Source: CAYNRE01 sp964399535
GTDB taxonomy: Bacteria; Planctomycetota; Planctomycetia; Pirellulales; CAYNRE01
Length of the DNA: 64,000 nt
NCBI GenBank assembly: GCA_964399535.1
Contig: CAYNRE010000027.1
Span: 215,439 to 279,438 of the forward strand
Direction: 5' to 3'
The first letter of the stretch is position 1. Every line of letters begins with the position of its first letter. Below are positions 36,640-45,190 of this stretch, in pieces. Both the position numbers and the translations under genes were made by a program. The notes under the pieces were generated by a model that worked only from the letters and a program-made list of their open reading frames with translations, was not told the DNA's origin and did not search any database.

Positions 36640-37050
36640 ATGAACCGCTCGCCGCGACCCAGCTCCCGAGTTTTGCTTCGCCCCCGCGACCAACTGGTGG
36701 TGGCGGGACTACTTATGGTTTGCCTGGCGGCCATCGCGCTTTGGTGGGTTGCCCAGGGGGGGGCGTCGGGCCGGCTGATCGACATCGACCGGGCACCGCC
36801 GCAGTCTTACGTATTTGAAGTCGACGTCAACCAGGCCGACTGGCCCGAACTGGCCCTGCTGCCGGAAATCGGCGTCACGTTGGCCCAGGCGATCGTCCGC
36901 CACCGGGAAACGCATGGTCCGTTCCAATCGGTCGACGACCTGCAACAGGTCGACGGCATTGGCCCGGCCACGCTCCGGCGAATGCGGCCGCACCTGGCTG
37001 CGATTCCCTCGGACCATGCGGGCGAGGCCCCCGCCGTGCCCGCTCGTTGA
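36640..37050 (+). CDS. Membrane-anchored helix-hairpin-helix protein (ComEA-like)
   Basis: This 136-residue protein has a basic N-terminus, one membrane helix (LVVAGLLMVCLAAIALWWVA, residues 20-39) and a short linker. Two helix-hairpin-helix motifs follow: VDVNQADWPELALLPEIGVT and VDDLQQVDGIGPATLRRM. This is the ComEA layout: a membrane-bound DNA receptor that pulls DNA through the envelope in naturally competent bacteria. The first motif has the usual DVNxA start. No other com genes are adjacent, although a type IV pilus-like operon lies 1.3 kb away. It is divergent from nadC. Confidence 0.85.
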   Translation: MNRSPRPSSRVLLRPRDQLVVAGLLMVCLAAIALWWVAQGGASGRLIDIDRAPPQSYVFEVDVNQADWPELALLPEIGVTLAQAIVRHRETHGPFQSVDDLQQVDGIGPATLRRMRPHLAAIPSDHAGEAPAVPAR

Positions 37051-37251
37051 GCTTTCCCAACCGGGATGGGGTGGGCCCTCGGAGCGGGTTGGGCAGGGGA
37101 AACCCGGCCGCGTGTCGCAGCGCGACCCAGAGGCCGGCGGGTTCACTAGCCAGGGCGGGCAGCCATGCCGTAGGCTGTGGGGTTGGCCCGCTCGCGCCCC
37201 ACGCGAGGTTGTTTTTTTCCGCAGGCCCCCCTTTAGCCCCCCGCGAGCACC

Positions 37252-39324
37252 ATGCCCTTTGAACTCGACGCGCCGTACCAGCCTGCCGGAGACCAGCCCC
37301 AGGCGATCGCGGCCCTGGAAGCCGGGCTGCGCGCGGGGCGCAAGCAACAGGTGCTGATGGGGGTAACCGGGTCGGGCAAGACTTTCACCATGGCCAACCT
37401 GATTCAGCGAGTGCAGCGGCCCGCGCTGGTCCTTTCGCACAACAAAACCCTGGCGGCCCAGTTGTATTCCGAGTTCAAGGAGTTCTTCCCCCGCAACGCC
37501 GTGCACTACTTTGTCAGCTACTACGACTACTACCAGCCCGAGGCTTACATTCCCCAGCGTGATATCTACATCGAGAAAGATGCCTCGATCAACGAGGAGA
37601 TCGATCGTTTGCGGCTGGCGGCCACCAGCGCGCTGGTGAGCCGTCCGGATGTGATCATCGTGGCCAGCGTGTCGTGCATTTACGGCTTGGGTTCTCCCGA
37701 CGACTACAAGGCCATGATGGTTCCCCTGATCGTGGGCGGCACGACCGACCGCGACCAGATGCTGCGGCGACTGATCGACATTCAATACGACCGCAACGAC
37801 GTCGACTTCTCGCGGGGCAAGTTCCGGGTGCGGGGCGATTGCGTTGAGTTGTGGCCCGCTTACGAGGAATTCGGCGTGCGGATCGAGTTCTGGGGGGACG
37901 AGGTCGAGCAGCTTTCGATCATCAATCCCACCACGGGTGAAGTCATCGAAACCCGCCGCGAAATGTTTATCTATCCGGCCAAGCACTTCGTCTTGCCCGA
38001 GGAGCGCATCGAAGCGGCGGTGCGCTCGATTCGCGCCGAACTGGCCGAGCGGCTCGAGCAGTTGCAAACCTCGGGCAAGTTGCTCGAGGCCCAGCGCTTA
38101 AGCGCCCGCACCCGTTTCGACGTGGAAATGATCGAAGAAGTGGGCTATTGCCCCGGCATCGAAAACTACAGCCGGCACTTGAGCGGCCGGCCCGCCGGCT
38201 CGATGCCCAGCACGCTGTACGACTTTTTCCCCAGCGATTACCTGCTGTTTATTGACGAGTCGCACGTGACCGTGCCCCAGGTGCGGGCCATGTACGCCGG
38301 CGACCGCAGTCGGAAAGAGACCCTGGTCGAGCACGGTTTTCGCCTACCCAGCGCGCTCGACAACCGTCCGCTGAAGTTCGACGAATGGGAGCAGCGGATC
38401 AACCAGGTGGTGTTTGTCTCGGCCACGCCGGGCAACTACGAACTGCAGCAAACCGGCGGCGAAGTGGTCGAACAGGTGATTCGCCCTACCGGGCTGCTGG
38501 ATCCCCAGATCGAGGTCCACCCGGCCCGCGGGCAGGTACCGCACCTGCTGACCGAGATTCGCAGGCAGGCCGAGCTCGGCCACCGGGTGCTGGTGACCGC
38601 GCTTACCAAGCGCCTGGCCGAAGACCTTTCGGCCTACCTGGTCGACCAGGGCGTAAGCTGCAAATGGCTTCACAGCGAGCTCGACGCCTTCGAGCGGGTC
38701 GAGCTGCTGCGCGATTTGCGGGCCGGGCATTTCGACGCGCTGGTGGGCGTGAACCTGTTGCGCGAAGGGCTCGACCTGCCCGAGGTATCGACCGTGGCCA
38801 TCCTGGATGCCGACAAAGAGGGGTTCTTGCGGAGCGAAACGTCGCTCATTCAAACCATCGGCCGCGCGGCCCGAAACGTGAATGCCCGGGTGCTGCTCTA
38901 CGCCGACACGGTTACCGAGTCGATGCAGCGGGCCATGGATGAAACGGGGCGTCGCCGCAAACTGCAGGAAGACTACAACCGCCGCCACGGCATTACGCCG
39001 GAATCGGTGCGGAAGGCGATTCGCGCCGGCATCGAGGCCGAGGCGGCTGCCCACATGCAGGCCAACGCCGCGGTGGGCATGGGGGACGACACTCAATACA
39101 TCACGCAAGAGTACCTGGCCGAACTACAGACCGAAATGATGGCCGCGGCCGAATCACTCGAATTCGAGCGGGCGGCCCAACTCCGCGACCGGATCGAACA
39201 ACTCAAGAGCCAACTTGGCAAACCGCTCCGCGAGGCGGCCGTGAAGGTGGGCAAGGGCTCGCCCACCAAGGGGCGCCGCGGCCGCGGGTCCGGACGCGTT
39301 CCGCATCCCAAGAAAGGGGTGTAG
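37252..39324 (+). CDS. uvrB: UvrABC excinuclease subunit B
   Basis: This 690-residue protein begins with the canonical N-terminus: PYQPAGDQPQAI, Walker A MGVTGSGKTFTMAN (36-49), LVLSHNKTLAAQLYSEFKEF, the tyrosine-rich beta-hairpin YYDYYQPEAYIP used for damage verification, and DASINEEIDRLR. Helicase-like motifs DESHVTVPQVRAMY, TALTKRLAEDL and QTIGRAARNVN are intact. The C-terminal UVR domain (FERAAQLRDRIEQLKSQLG), which binds UvrC, is present, followed by a short basic tail. It acts with UvrA and UvrC in nucleotide excision repair. Length is as expected and it appears to be monocistronic. Confidence 0.98.
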   Translation: MPFELDAPYQPAGDQPQAIAALEAGLRAGRKQQVLMGVTGSGKTFTMANLIQRVQRPALVLSHNKTLAAQLYSEFKEFFPRNAVHYFVSYYDYYQPEAYIPQRDIYIEKDASINEEIDRLRLAATSALVSRPDVIIVASVSCIYGLGSPDDYKAMMVPLIVGGTTDRDQMLRRLIDIQYDRNDVDFSRGKFRVRGDCVELWPAYEEFGVRIEFWGDEVEQLSIINPTTGEVIETRREMFIYPAKHFVLPEERIEAAVRSIRAELAERLEQLQTSGKLLEAQRLSARTRFDVEMIEEVGYCPGIENYSRHLSGRPAGSMPSTLYDFFPSDYLLFIDESHVTVPQVRAMYAGDRSRKETLVEHGFRLPSALDNRPLKFDEWEQRINQVVFVSATPGNYELQQTGGEVVEQVIRPTGLLDPQIEVHPARGQVPHLLTEIRRQAELGHRVLVTALTKRLAEDLSAYLVDQGVSCKWLHSELDAFERVELLRDLRAGHFDALVGVNLLREGLDLPEVSTVAILDADKEGFLRSETSLIQTIGRAARNVNARVLLYADTVTESMQRAMDETGRRRKLQEDYNRRHGITPESVRKAIRAGIEAEAAAHMQANAAVGMGDDTQYITQEYLAELQTEMMAAAESLEFERAAQLRDRIEQLKSQLGKPLREAAVKVGKGSPTKGRRGRGSGRVPHPKKGV

Positions 39325-39542
39325 CCCCCCCCGCCTCGCGGCCGATCGGCGGTCGAGGCGAGCCAGGGGGTTCGTGCCTGCCGCGTAAACTGCGCAATCG
39401 CTCGGCCGGCGGCGGAACACCGGGTCGTGTTTTTTCGCTCGAAAACGGCAAATTTGATCGTCGTCTGCGCGGTCGCTGCCGAGTATATTGGCCAGACTAC
39501 CACGAACCCGATTCTGCCCATTCCCCAGGGGGAAAACCAGCG

Positions 39543-40733
39543 ATGATTCGCCGCGCCGCCCCTGAAGTCGATGCATCGGCTCCGTCGGCAGGACCCTGGC
39601 ACGTACGCATGCTGGGGGTGGCCGCGCCCATGCTGGCCGGCTTCGATATGGACATTTCCGCCCGGGTCGACGACGAAGACAAACCCGACGCCGTCTGGCA
39701 CCGCGAGCGAGGCAAGGCCATCTGCGAGGCCCATCCCGAAATTCGCGACCTGATGCACCCCACGCCCTCGACGGCCCTCTGGTGCGTGGGGTTTGCCGTG
39801 CTCCAGGTGGCGATCGCCGCCGCCCTGGCCGGGCAATCGCCCTGGCTGGCCCTGTTGGCGGCCTACCTGCTTGGCCCCTGGATCAACACCAACCTGTTCA
39901 TGCTGGGGCACGAGTGCAACCACGGGCTGGTCTTCCGTCGCTCGCGCGCGAACCGGTTGATGTACACCCTGACCACGGTGCCGATGCTCTTCGCAGGGCA
40001 CCACACCTGGTGGGTGGATCACCCGGTGCATCACAACGATCTGGGGGCGGATAAAGATTTCGTGAAGCGCCGCCGGCTGTTCTTCCTTTCGGCCCGGAAA
40101 TACTGCAGCCCCCTGCTGGTTCCCTTTGGCCCGGCCATGATCGTGGCCCAGGTGGCGCGCGCGGCGCTGGGACTGGTGGTGTACGCAGTCGTCGATTTGC
40201 TCCGCGGCCGGATCGACCCCGGCCAGCTATCGCTGAGCCTGTTGGCCGAGCCCCACCTGATTTCGGGCTACCGCCGCAAAGACCTGGGGCGCTGGGCCGT
40301 GGTTTACTCGGTGCTGGTGCTGGGGCTGCTGGGCGGGCTCTACGCCTGGGGCGGTTGGTCGCCCGTGATTTACCTGGTGGCTTCCGCCGGCTTCCTCACC
40401 GGGTTTGCTCATCCGACCATGTTCGGGCTGATTTTGAGCAATGCCCACTTCTACGGACACCAGTGCTACCAGCCCACCGCCTCGTACTACGGCTGGCTCA
40501 ACCGGCTGACGCTTAACTTTGGACTGCACACCGAGCACCACGACCTGCCCAAGGTGCCCTGGAGCCGGCTGCCCGACGTGCGGCGGCTGGCCCCCGAGTT
40601 CTACGACAACCTGCACCAGACGGCTTCCTACAGCGGGCTGACCTGGCAATTTCATTTCGGCGGCCGCGCGATCGATGCCGACCGGTTCGATCACGACACG
40701 CTGCCTGCCGACTCACCCGTCGCCGGCAGCTAG
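39543..40733 (+). CDS. DES1-like sphingolipid delta-4 desaturase homologue
   Basis: This 396-residue membrane protein has an AGGGGGAAA ribosome-binding site before ATG 39543. Three histidine boxes of the di-iron desaturase/hydroxylase superfamily are present: HECNH (123-127), HPVHH (160-164) and HTEHH (329-333), plus His290 and His302 in a fourth region. Beyond the boxes it follows eukaryotic DES1 closely in order. [17 protein letters not shown] corresponds to the DES1 segment [36 protein letters not shown] matches [28 protein letters not shown] matches AAEYYDNL. DES1 introduces the 4,5-double bond of ceramide. Substrate here is unproven. It lies tail to tail with a ceramidase gene. Confidence 0.88.
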   Translation: [396 protein letters not shown]

Positions 40734-40813
40734 ACCGGCAGATCGCGCGACTGCTGCCGGCGGCGGCCACTCTCGCGCCGCAAGCCGGGCGAGGGTCGGG
40801 AAGAAACGCCAAG

Positions 40814-40833
40814 GCGCCAGGTCGCTCTGGCGC
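40814..40833. terminator. Hairpin between the convergent desaturase and ceramidase genes
   Basis: A perfect 7-bp stem, GCGCCAG at 40814-40820 and CTGGCGC at 40827-40833, encloses a 6-nt loop. No U-tract follows on either strand, so it is at best a weak bidirectional terminator or a transcript 3'-end structure. Confidence 0.35.
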
Positions 40834-40960
40834 ACGTACGCTAGCCTTGCCCCCGGTGAGTCTCCGGCGGCAAGACCGGCATCGACCTTCTCCTGGCCGC
40901 TCTCGCGCTTTCCATTCGCCCGACTCGCCAAGGGGACCACGGGTTGAGTACTCCAGCCCC

Positions 40961-43042
40961 TTACGGCGCCGTCACCTGGAACGGCGGTGAGTGGGCCGTA
41001 AACCTTTCGACCTTGCCCTCGCGCCGAAACCGCCCGTAGTGCACCAGGCGATAGGTACCCGGCGGCGCATCGGCCGGAATCTCCCAGGCAACGGTCACCT
41101 GGAAGGGATCGGGCTTGGCGCTGTAGCGCGGCGGGGCCAGGTCAAAAATTCCCGTCCGCGCCGGCGGGGGGCGCTTCGGCGGATTGGCCAGAATGCGCTG
41201 CCACTGGGCCGTCGTGTCCCAGTCCAAGTCTCGCCGAACGACCTCCCAGGAATCTCCTTGCGGGGTCTGCCGCTCCACCGCCAGAAACTGGTCGTGTCGA
41301 TCGTACTCGTTCACAGGGCTGCCGGTCCAAAACACGGCGCGGGCCGTCTGGCCGGCGGCGTAGGTTGGCTCGGGCGGAGTCGCCACGTCGCCAAACTGGG
41401 CATCGGGGGGCGACAATTCATCGGGACCGTCGAGTTTCGTTTCCCGCACCGGCCGGGTACGCATATCGGTCGGAGCCACGCTGCTGGTTACCGCCTCGCC
41501 CTGACGTAAGGCCCGGGCCAGCCGCACGAATTCCTGCCGGTAGGCTGCCTCGGACCAAGGGCCGAACAAGGTATGGCCCCCTTCGTATTGCTGAAGCTGG
41601 TATTCGTGCCAGGTGGTTACGTAGCCGGCGAAATCGTTCGAATAGCCGGCGACCACCACGTAGCGCGGGTCGACTCCCAATTCGCGGCCAACCGCCGTGC
41701 GGAACCGGCGCCCAGTCATGGTGGTGAACTCAGCCGGTCCAATCACCAGCACGAGCTGCCCGATCCGGGCCAGGCCCAGGGGCAGCACTTGTTCATGCAT
41801 CGGAGGCCGGGCCAGTCCGCTGGCGATGAGCACCGCCTTGGGCTTTTGGCACTCCAGGAACTCGGGGGTCGGCTGAGCATTGGGCACGGCGACTTTGATC
41901 AGGGCATCGATCGAAGGCTCGTTCTTGGTCATGCCTTCTTTGAACAGGGCATGTCCTCCGCCTTCCGCGTCGGAGCCGGCGGCGAACGCATAGCCCCAGG
42001 CCGAAGGGCAGGTGTGTTGCGGGCCGGCCCCGGTGAATTCCTCGCTCACGGCGATTTGCGAAAAGTCTAAGTAAGCGTGAACGAACTGGATCGGGCCGCT
42101 GAGCTCCTCGTCGGCGGTTTCCAACAGTTTCAATGCCACCTCGGCCTGGCGCCGACCGATGATCGCGCAGCTTTCCAGGTCCGTGGCGCCCGGCCCAGTG
42201 GCGTCGAGATTCAAATTCGGGGTCACATCGCCGCAATTCGAGTTGGCGAACGCGGCCACGAACTCGTCCCCCCCTTCCTGGCGCGCGCCGTGGGCTTGCT
42301 CAACCAGGTAGGCCGCGTACCCCTTGTTATCGGAAGTGGTCAACTTGTAGTGAAAGTTGACCGAAGTGGGGTGCACCGCGAACCAGTTCAGTAGCCCCAC
42401 GGCCCGGCTGCCGCGCTCGAACTTGAGCATCGTCATCGTCACGTCGACCGGGTGCTTGTATTGTGCCTGTTCCTCGGGCGGATTGTTGCGATAGGCGATG
42501 GCCGAGCGGTTGGCGCTGGCGTCGATTACCTCGCCCTGGGCGAATAGAATCCGGCCCGGCTTCAGATCGGCGTCGGCCCGCACCACCGCCTCGGCAATGC
42601 CGTCGGCCAGGGCGTCGAAGGCCTGGGTGAAGAAGTCGCCCCCCAACATGCTCATCGACATGTGGTGGTGGTAACCGCCCGGTACGCCATGGGTATGGGT
42701 GCCGGCCAGGATCAGGTTGGCCTGGGTGTAGCGATCGGGCAGCTTTTCGGCCAGCCGCTCCAGCACCGCCAGCTTGACCGTGTGGGTGACGAACGCCACC
42801 TCACAGGTCACGTAGGCTAACCGGGTCTGGTCCTGGGCGTCGGCCACCACAAAGGCCCGGGCGAATTGCCGCTGCCGCAGGCCCTCGCCCACCTGTTGCG
42901 GGTGAACGTAGCCCAGCATTTGAATGCCCCAGACCGGCAACGTGATATCGGCCGAGGCCCGTCCGACGCGGTAGGGCTCGGCCGCGGCCGCGGCGGGCAG
43001 AATCGCAAACACAGACAAGAGCAGCACGCGCAAGCGGTTCAT
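40961..43042 (-). CDS. Secreted neutral ceramidase homologue
   Basis: The ATG at 43042 gives 693 residues with a Sec signal peptide (MNRLRVLLLSVFAILPAAAA), close to the about 670 of the Pseudomonas enzyme. Family landmarks in order are IQMLGYVHPQQ, LAGTHTHGVPGGYHHH (residues 112-127), ANRSAIAYRNNP, LLNWFAVHPTSVNFHY with zinc-ligand His224, and TSDNKGYAAYLVE. Next come GDVTPN at 271-276, GPAEFTTMTGRRFR, and GYSNDFAGYVTTWHEY with YEGGHTLFGPW. The zinc ligands equivalent to two His, Glu and Tyr appear kept. The family's amidase motif is GDVSPN with a catalytic Ser; here that position is Thr274. A C-terminal beta domain follows (VTVAWEIPADAPPGTYRLVH). It would hydrolyse ceramide to sphingosine and fatty acid outside the cytoplasm. 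Confidence 0.92.
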   Translation of the reverse strand: MNRLRVLLLSVFAILPAAAAAEPYRVGRASADITLPVWGIQMLGYVHPQQVGEGLRQRQFARAFVVADAQDQTRLAYVTCEVAFVTHTVKLAVLERLAEKLPDRYTQANLILAGTHTHGVPGGYHHHMSMSMLGGDFFTQAFDALADGIAEAVVRADADLKPGRILFAQGEVIDASANRSAIAYRNNPPEEQAQYKHPVDVTMTMLKFERGSRAVGLLNWFAVHPTSVNFHYKLTTSDNKGYAAYLVEQAHGARQEGGDEFVAAFANSNCGDVTPNLNLDATGPGATDLESCAIIGRRQAEVALKLLETADEELSGPIQFVHAYLDFSQIAVSEEFTGAGPQHTCPSAWGYAFAAGSDAEGGGHALFKEGMTKNEPSIDALIKVAVPNAQPTPEFLECQKPKAVLIASGLARPPMHEQVLPLGLARIGQLVLVIGPAEFTTMTGRRFRTAVGRELGVDPRYVVVAGYSNDFAGYVTTWHEYQLQQYEGGHTLFGPWSEAAYRQEFVRLARALRQGEAVTSSVAPTDMRTRPVRETKLDGPDELSPPDAQFGDVATPPEPTYAAGQTARAVFWTGSPVNEYDRHDQFLAVERQTPQGDSWEVVRRDLDWDTTAQWQRILANPPKRPPPARTGIFDLAPPRYSAKPDPFQVTVAWEIPADAPPGTYRLVHYGRFRREGKVERFTAHSPPFQVTAP

Positions 43043-43355
43043 GCGGTTTGCTTTCTTTTCGGGGTAGGAGGGGCGGCGGGGGACGGGGCACCGCCGAAGC
43101 GGGCCAAGGTGCCCGCCTGTCGGCGCCGGGCCGGCGAACAACCAAGCTGGCCAGGGCGAGGCCGCCTGGCGCGGTGCCTTGGCCCTGGCGAACCACCGGG
43201 CGAAAAAACCCTGCTGGAATTACCAGGCCCCCGCGACCGTAGCAGATTAACACACACGCCCCCCGCGAGGGAACCAGTTTCAATCGGCTGACTCAGTGGC
43301 ACCTGGGGGGCGGGCTACCCGCGGACCGCGCCCCCCGGCGACGCTGGTATCGCGG

Positions 43356-43428
43356 GCTGGCGAAAGCTTGCAACCGAGGCAGAAACCGTGAGTTGGAGGT
43401 TGGCGCAAGCTGGCGAAAGTTTGCGGCC
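43356..43428. repeat. Pair of 20-bp direct repeats 53 bp apart upstream of the MCE operon
   Basis: GCTGGCGAAAGCTTGCAACC at 43356-43375 recurs as GCTGGCGAAAGTTTGCGGCC at 43409-43428: 17 of 20 positions are identical. The start-to-start distance is 53 bp, close to five helical turns, so both copies face the same side of the DNA. The second copy overlaps an inverted repeat (CGCAAGC at 43404-43410, GTTTGCG at 43419-43425). This looks like a regulator binding-site pair. Confidence 0.55.
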
Positions 43429-43434
43429 TATAAC
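43404..43434 (+). promoter_or_regulatory. Candidate operator/promoter of the MCE lipid-transport operon
   Basis: TATAAC at 43429-43434 is a good -10 hexamer. No TTGACA-like -35 is present at the proper distance; instead that position is occupied by the inverted repeat CGCAAGC-8-GTTTGCG. This suggests a regulated promoter needing an activator, or one blocked by a repressor. Transcription would begin near 43441, favouring translation from ATG 43515. Confidence 0.4.
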
Positions 43435-43514
43435 GATTCCGCCTGATGATTTCGATTGGGCTTAGTCGAACGAAGGGGAAGAGGCTAACGCTGCGCGCAC
43501 GGATCGGGGCCCCC

Positions 43515-44384
43515 ATGGCAGACACCGCGACCACGTCTACCCGCAAGGCTCGCTGGACCGACCTGCTAGGGCCGGCGCTGGAAAGCGTCGGGGTCGGTTG
43601 GCTCTCGGCCTGGCAGTACGCCACGTACCTGGTGGCCGTGGTCGGTTCGTCGCTCTGGCTGGGGCTTTGGCCGAGGAACTGGCCGCGCACCATTCGCGAC
43701 GTGCTAGCTCGGCAACTGCTGTTCACGGCGGTCGAAGGGGTTTGGCTGGCGATTCGCGTGGCGCTGGCGGTGGGCATTCTGTTGGTGGTCCAGGTCGAGC
43801 TTTGGCTGCAACAGGTGGGCACCGGCTCCGGCCTGGTCGAGCCGCTCTTGTGGAGCCTGGTGATTCGGGAATTGTCTCCGCTAGTGGTTACGCTGGTGGT
43901 CATTGTCCGTTCCAGCACCGCCATCGCCACCGAGCTGGGCACGATGCGGCTGGCGGGGGAGATCGACGTGCTCGACTCCCAGGGAATCGACCCCATGTTG
44001 TACCTGGTGGTTCCCCGGGTCTACGGGGTTGCCATCTCCACGTTTTGCCTGGCCGTGTGGTTCGTGGCGGCCACGTTTTTCGGCGGCTACCTGGTCGGCG
44101 CGTTCATGGGTGTGTTCGGCGAAGGGGTCGTTGTTTTTCTCGACGAGCTGCTGGCCCAAGCGAGCTGGGAGGACCTTTGGTTCTTTCTGCCCAAGACCCT
44201 GGCCGCCGGCAGCTTCATCGGGGCCATTAGCTGTATCGAGGGGCTGGGCGTGCGACGCGATCGAACCGAGATTCCCCAGGCGGCCAGCCGGGCCGCCGTT
44301 CGCTCGCTCAGCGCCGCGTTTCTGGTTTCGGCCCTGTTGTCGCTGTTGATCTACGGGCGGATTCTGATTTTCGAGGTGTCGTAG
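43515..44384 (+). CDS. MlaE-type ABC transporter permease
   Basis: The chosen start ATG 43515 gives 289 residues (an in-frame ATG at 43446 lies almost on the predicted transcription start). The protein has an amphipathic N-terminal helix and then five or six membrane helices. The conserved MlaE core is visible: PLLWSLVIRELSPLVVTLVV, RSSTAIATELGTMRLAGEID with the E-LGTM coupling helix, and LDSQGIDPMLYLVVPRVYGV. The product should be the inner-membrane permease of an MCE lipid transporter. It is followed by an ATPase-like gene and an MCE gene, the canonical order. The substrate is normally a phospholipid, sterol or other hydrophobic molecule. Confidence 0.92.
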   Translation: MADTATTSTRKARWTDLLGPALESVGVGWLSAWQYATYLVAVVGSSLWLGLWPRNWPRTIRDVLARQLLFTAVEGVWLAIRVALAVGILLVVQVELWLQQVGTGSGLVEPLLWSLVIRELSPLVVTLVVIVRSSTAIATELGTMRLAGEIDVLDSQGIDPMLYLVVPRVYGVAISTFCLAVWFVAATFFGGYLVGAFMGVFGEGVVVFLDELLAQASWEDLWFFLPKTLAAGSFIGAISCIEGLGVRRDRTEIPQAASRAAVRSLSAAFLVSALLSLLIYGRILIFEVS

Positions 44385-44473
44385 GCGGCCGAGTTGTGCC
44401 ACGGGCTCGGCGCTTCAGCGTCTGAACCCGCCGGTTGATGTTCGCCGCCGCGGCGTTTCAGGAGAGACGCAGT

Positions 44474-45190
44474 TTGGCCAGCGCCGTCAGTGAACTTGCA
44501 CCCATCCTCGAGCTGCGCGACGCCACGGTGAGCACCGAGACGCCGTATTGGAATACGCTGCGCGAAGCCAAGCTGCGGCTCGACGCCGGGCAATTGGCGC
44601 TGGTGCTGGTCGATTCCTGGCCCGAGGCGGCACCGCTGACGGCGGCCGTTCTGGGGCTGGCCCTGGCCCAGTCGGGCCGAGTGCTGTTCCGCGGCCATGC
44701 CTGGAACGATCGCGCCGTGCGGCTGGAAGGAAAGCTGCGGGGCCAAATCGGCCGCGTATTCAACGGCGCCAGTTGGATTAGCAACCTGAGCGTGCTGGAA
44801 AATGTGCTTCTGGCCTGCCGGCACCACAGCCATCGCACGGATGCTGAATTGGAACAAGACGCCGACGACCTGGCCCGCGGGTTCGGGCTACCCCAGGTGC
44901 CCCGCGGACGCCCGGCACACGTAGCGGGTGATGTGGCCGCGCGCAGCCAATGGGTTCGCGCCCTGCTGGGGCGCCCGGAGCTGGTCTTGCTCGAAGACCC
45001 CCTGGCCGAGGTGCCCGACGAGTGGCACTCCGGCCTGATTCGCCAAATCTCCGAGGCGCGGCGCCGCGGGGCCGCCGTGCTCTGGCTTACCGATCGGCCC
45101 GAGCAGGCCGGCCTGCCTGGTCTGGCGCCGACGAATTGCTGGCGGCTCCGGGCTCAACAACTCGTGCCCTGGCCGGGAGGCAGCCCATGA
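44474..45190 (+). CDS. MlaF-like ABC ATPase homologue without a Walker A motif
   Basis: A TTG at 44474 is preferred as start because AGGAGAG lies 7 bp before it; the in-frame ATG at 44435 has no ribosome-binding site. The 238-residue product aligns in layout with MlaF-type ATPases: ILELRDATVSTETPYWNTL (A-loop region), GQLALVLVDSWPEAAPLTAA where GxxGSGKST should be, FNGASWISNLSVLENVLLAC (Q-loop region) and Walker B ELVLLEDPLAEV. The signature LSGGQ is replaced by VAGDVAARSQ and the H-loop by LWLTDRP. Lack of the P-loop lysine means it probably cannot hydrolyse ATP. The MCE gene overlaps its stop by 4 bp. Confidence 0.8.
   Translation: MASAVSELAPILELRDATVSTETPYWNTLREAKLRLDAGQLALVLVDSWPEAAPLTAAVLGLALAQSGRVLFRGHAWNDRAVRLEGKLRGQIGRVFNGASWISNLSVLENVLLACRHHSHRTDAELEQDADDLARGFGLPQVPRGRPAHVAGDVAARSQWVRALLGRPELVLLEDPLAEVPDEWHSGLIRQISEARRRGAAVLWLTDRPEQAGLPGLAPTNCWRLRAQQLVPWPGGSP

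Larger units (their letters stand above)
43043..43514. other. 472-bp divergent control region between ceramidase gene and MCE operon
   Basis: This contains a pair of 20-bp direct repeats, an inverted repeat and a candidate -10 element (listed separately), all nearer the MCE operon. The part next to the ceramidase gene (43043-43300) is GC-rich with no clear motif. Confidence 0.5.

Noticed and set aside
36709..38067. 452-codon minus-strand frame
   Set aside because: It is antisense to comEA-like and uvrB genes, with His/Gly/Gln-rich composition.
39333..39356. CGCCTCG/CGAGGCG hairpin after uvrB
   Set aside because: It could form in RNA but has no U-tract, and such GC-rich repeats are expected by chance here.
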